Positions 12,279-12,552 of a DNA stretch of 12,552 nucleotides are shown piece after piece. A program made the position numbers and the translations under genes. Below the pieces are notes generated by a model, which searched no databases, was not told the origin of the DNA, and saw nothing but the letters and a program-made list of their open reading frames with translations. Position 1 is the stretch's first letter. Every line of letters starts with the position of its first letter. The stretch is from contig PFIF01000191.1 of NCBI GenBank assembly GCA_002782605.1, forward strand, positions 1,645 through 14,196, given 5' to 3'. This stretch comes from Deltaproteobacteria bacterium CG_4_8_14_3_um_filter_43_13. GTDB lineage: Bacteria > Desulfobacterota > UBA8473.

Positions 12279-12552
12279 ATGATGGGCATGTCCAAAGAAT
12301 CAGAAAAGGAGATTGCTTCTCCTGATCAAATCATGGAACTGGCCTTCTCCTTCCAAAGGAGCAGGGTCTTTCTGACAGGTTATGAGCTGGGCTTGTTTTC
12401 GGCATTGGGTGATGGAAAGAAGACTTCAGAGGAGGTAGCCATGGCAGTCGGGACTGAGGCTCGACCTACGGACAGACTGCTGAATGCCCTTTGCGCTATG
12501 GGTTTCCTTGAGAAAAGAGAAGGGCGGTTTTCTAATACCCCTTCGACCTCTC
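12279..12552 (+). CDS. O-methyltransferase-like protein, N-terminal dimerisation domain (3' truncated)
   Basis: An open frame runs from the ATG at 12279 to the window end, giving 91 codons. AAGGAG (12270-12275) precedes the ATGs at 12279 and 12282; the ATG at 12288 is also possible. The visible part reads IMELAFSFQRSRVFLTGYELGLF, then TSEEVAMAVGTEARPTDRLL, then MGFLEKREGRFSNTP. This is the winged-helix dimerisation domain at the start of many AdoMet-dependent O-methyltransferases (acetylserotonin/hydroxyneurosporene type). The AdoMet-binding domain would lie beyond the edge, so the enzyme class is inferred from the N-terminal domain only. It follows the permease by 148 bases in which I see no confident promoter or terminator. 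Confidence 0.7.
   Translation, partial: MMGMSKESEKEIASPDQIMELAFSFQRSRVFLTGYELGLFSALGDGKKTSEEVAMAVGTEARPTDRLLNALCAMGFLEKREGRFSNTPSTS

Overview
The window reads as a chromosomal segment of a moderately AT-rich Gram-negative bacterium with acyl-CoA based anaerobic or syntrophic-style metabolism. The Gram-negative call rests on the TolC-family outer-membrane protein and the MacAB-type efflux pump. The split methylmalonyl-CoA mutase, the small biotin carrier and the form of the elongator tRNA-Met suggest Desulfobacterota or a nearby lineage. That placement is an inference from gene style, not a database result.

Left half (1-6540), all on the + strand: a 5'-truncated enoyl-CoA hydratase; a 76-residue biotin carrier; the large and small subunits of a split B12-dependent methylmalonyl-CoA mutase; its MeaB-type GTPase chaperone; methylmalonyl-CoA epimerase; and, translationally coupled to the epimerase, an exported FG-GAP/VCBS-repeat protein with a TolB/FlgO-like N-terminal domain. 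Together the metabolic genes form the propionyl-CoA / methylmalonyl-CoA / succinyl-CoA module. The carrier would hold biotin for an acyl-CoA carboxylase or decarboxylase whose other subunits lie outside the window, the epimerase interconverts methylmalonyl-CoA epimers, the mutase makes succinyl-CoA, and MeaB protects and loads the mutase. Candidate promoters lie before the mutase and before the epimerase.

Middle (6541-6890): an AT-rich terminator-like hairpin, a tRNA-Met(CAU) with encoded CCA, and a second copy of the hairpin loop sequence, so the tRNA is bracketed by two related copies.

Right half (6816-12130): a TetR-family regulator with a promoter and palindromic operator candidates, then a complete tripartite efflux operon in the order TolC-like, MacA-like, MacB-type ATPase, MacB-type permease. 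Gene overlaps and tight spacing indicate co-transcription. The window ends in the N-terminal part of an O-methyltransferase-like gene.

The most unusual structure is in the spacers, not the genes. Five gaps (594-611, 897-1010, 4322-4430, 7513-7611, 10812-10900) hold degenerate short-period tandem words of 7, 8 or 9 bases. Four of them form inverted pairs around a short centre. The word families differ from gap to gap, but one heptamer family (core AACNGTT) and one octamer family (core GGCACAAAG) each occur in two gaps. A separate 76-bp imperfect palindrome lies at 1042-1117. These elements abut or overlap gene ends: they supply the last codons of the tetR-like gene and sit directly against the permease start codon.
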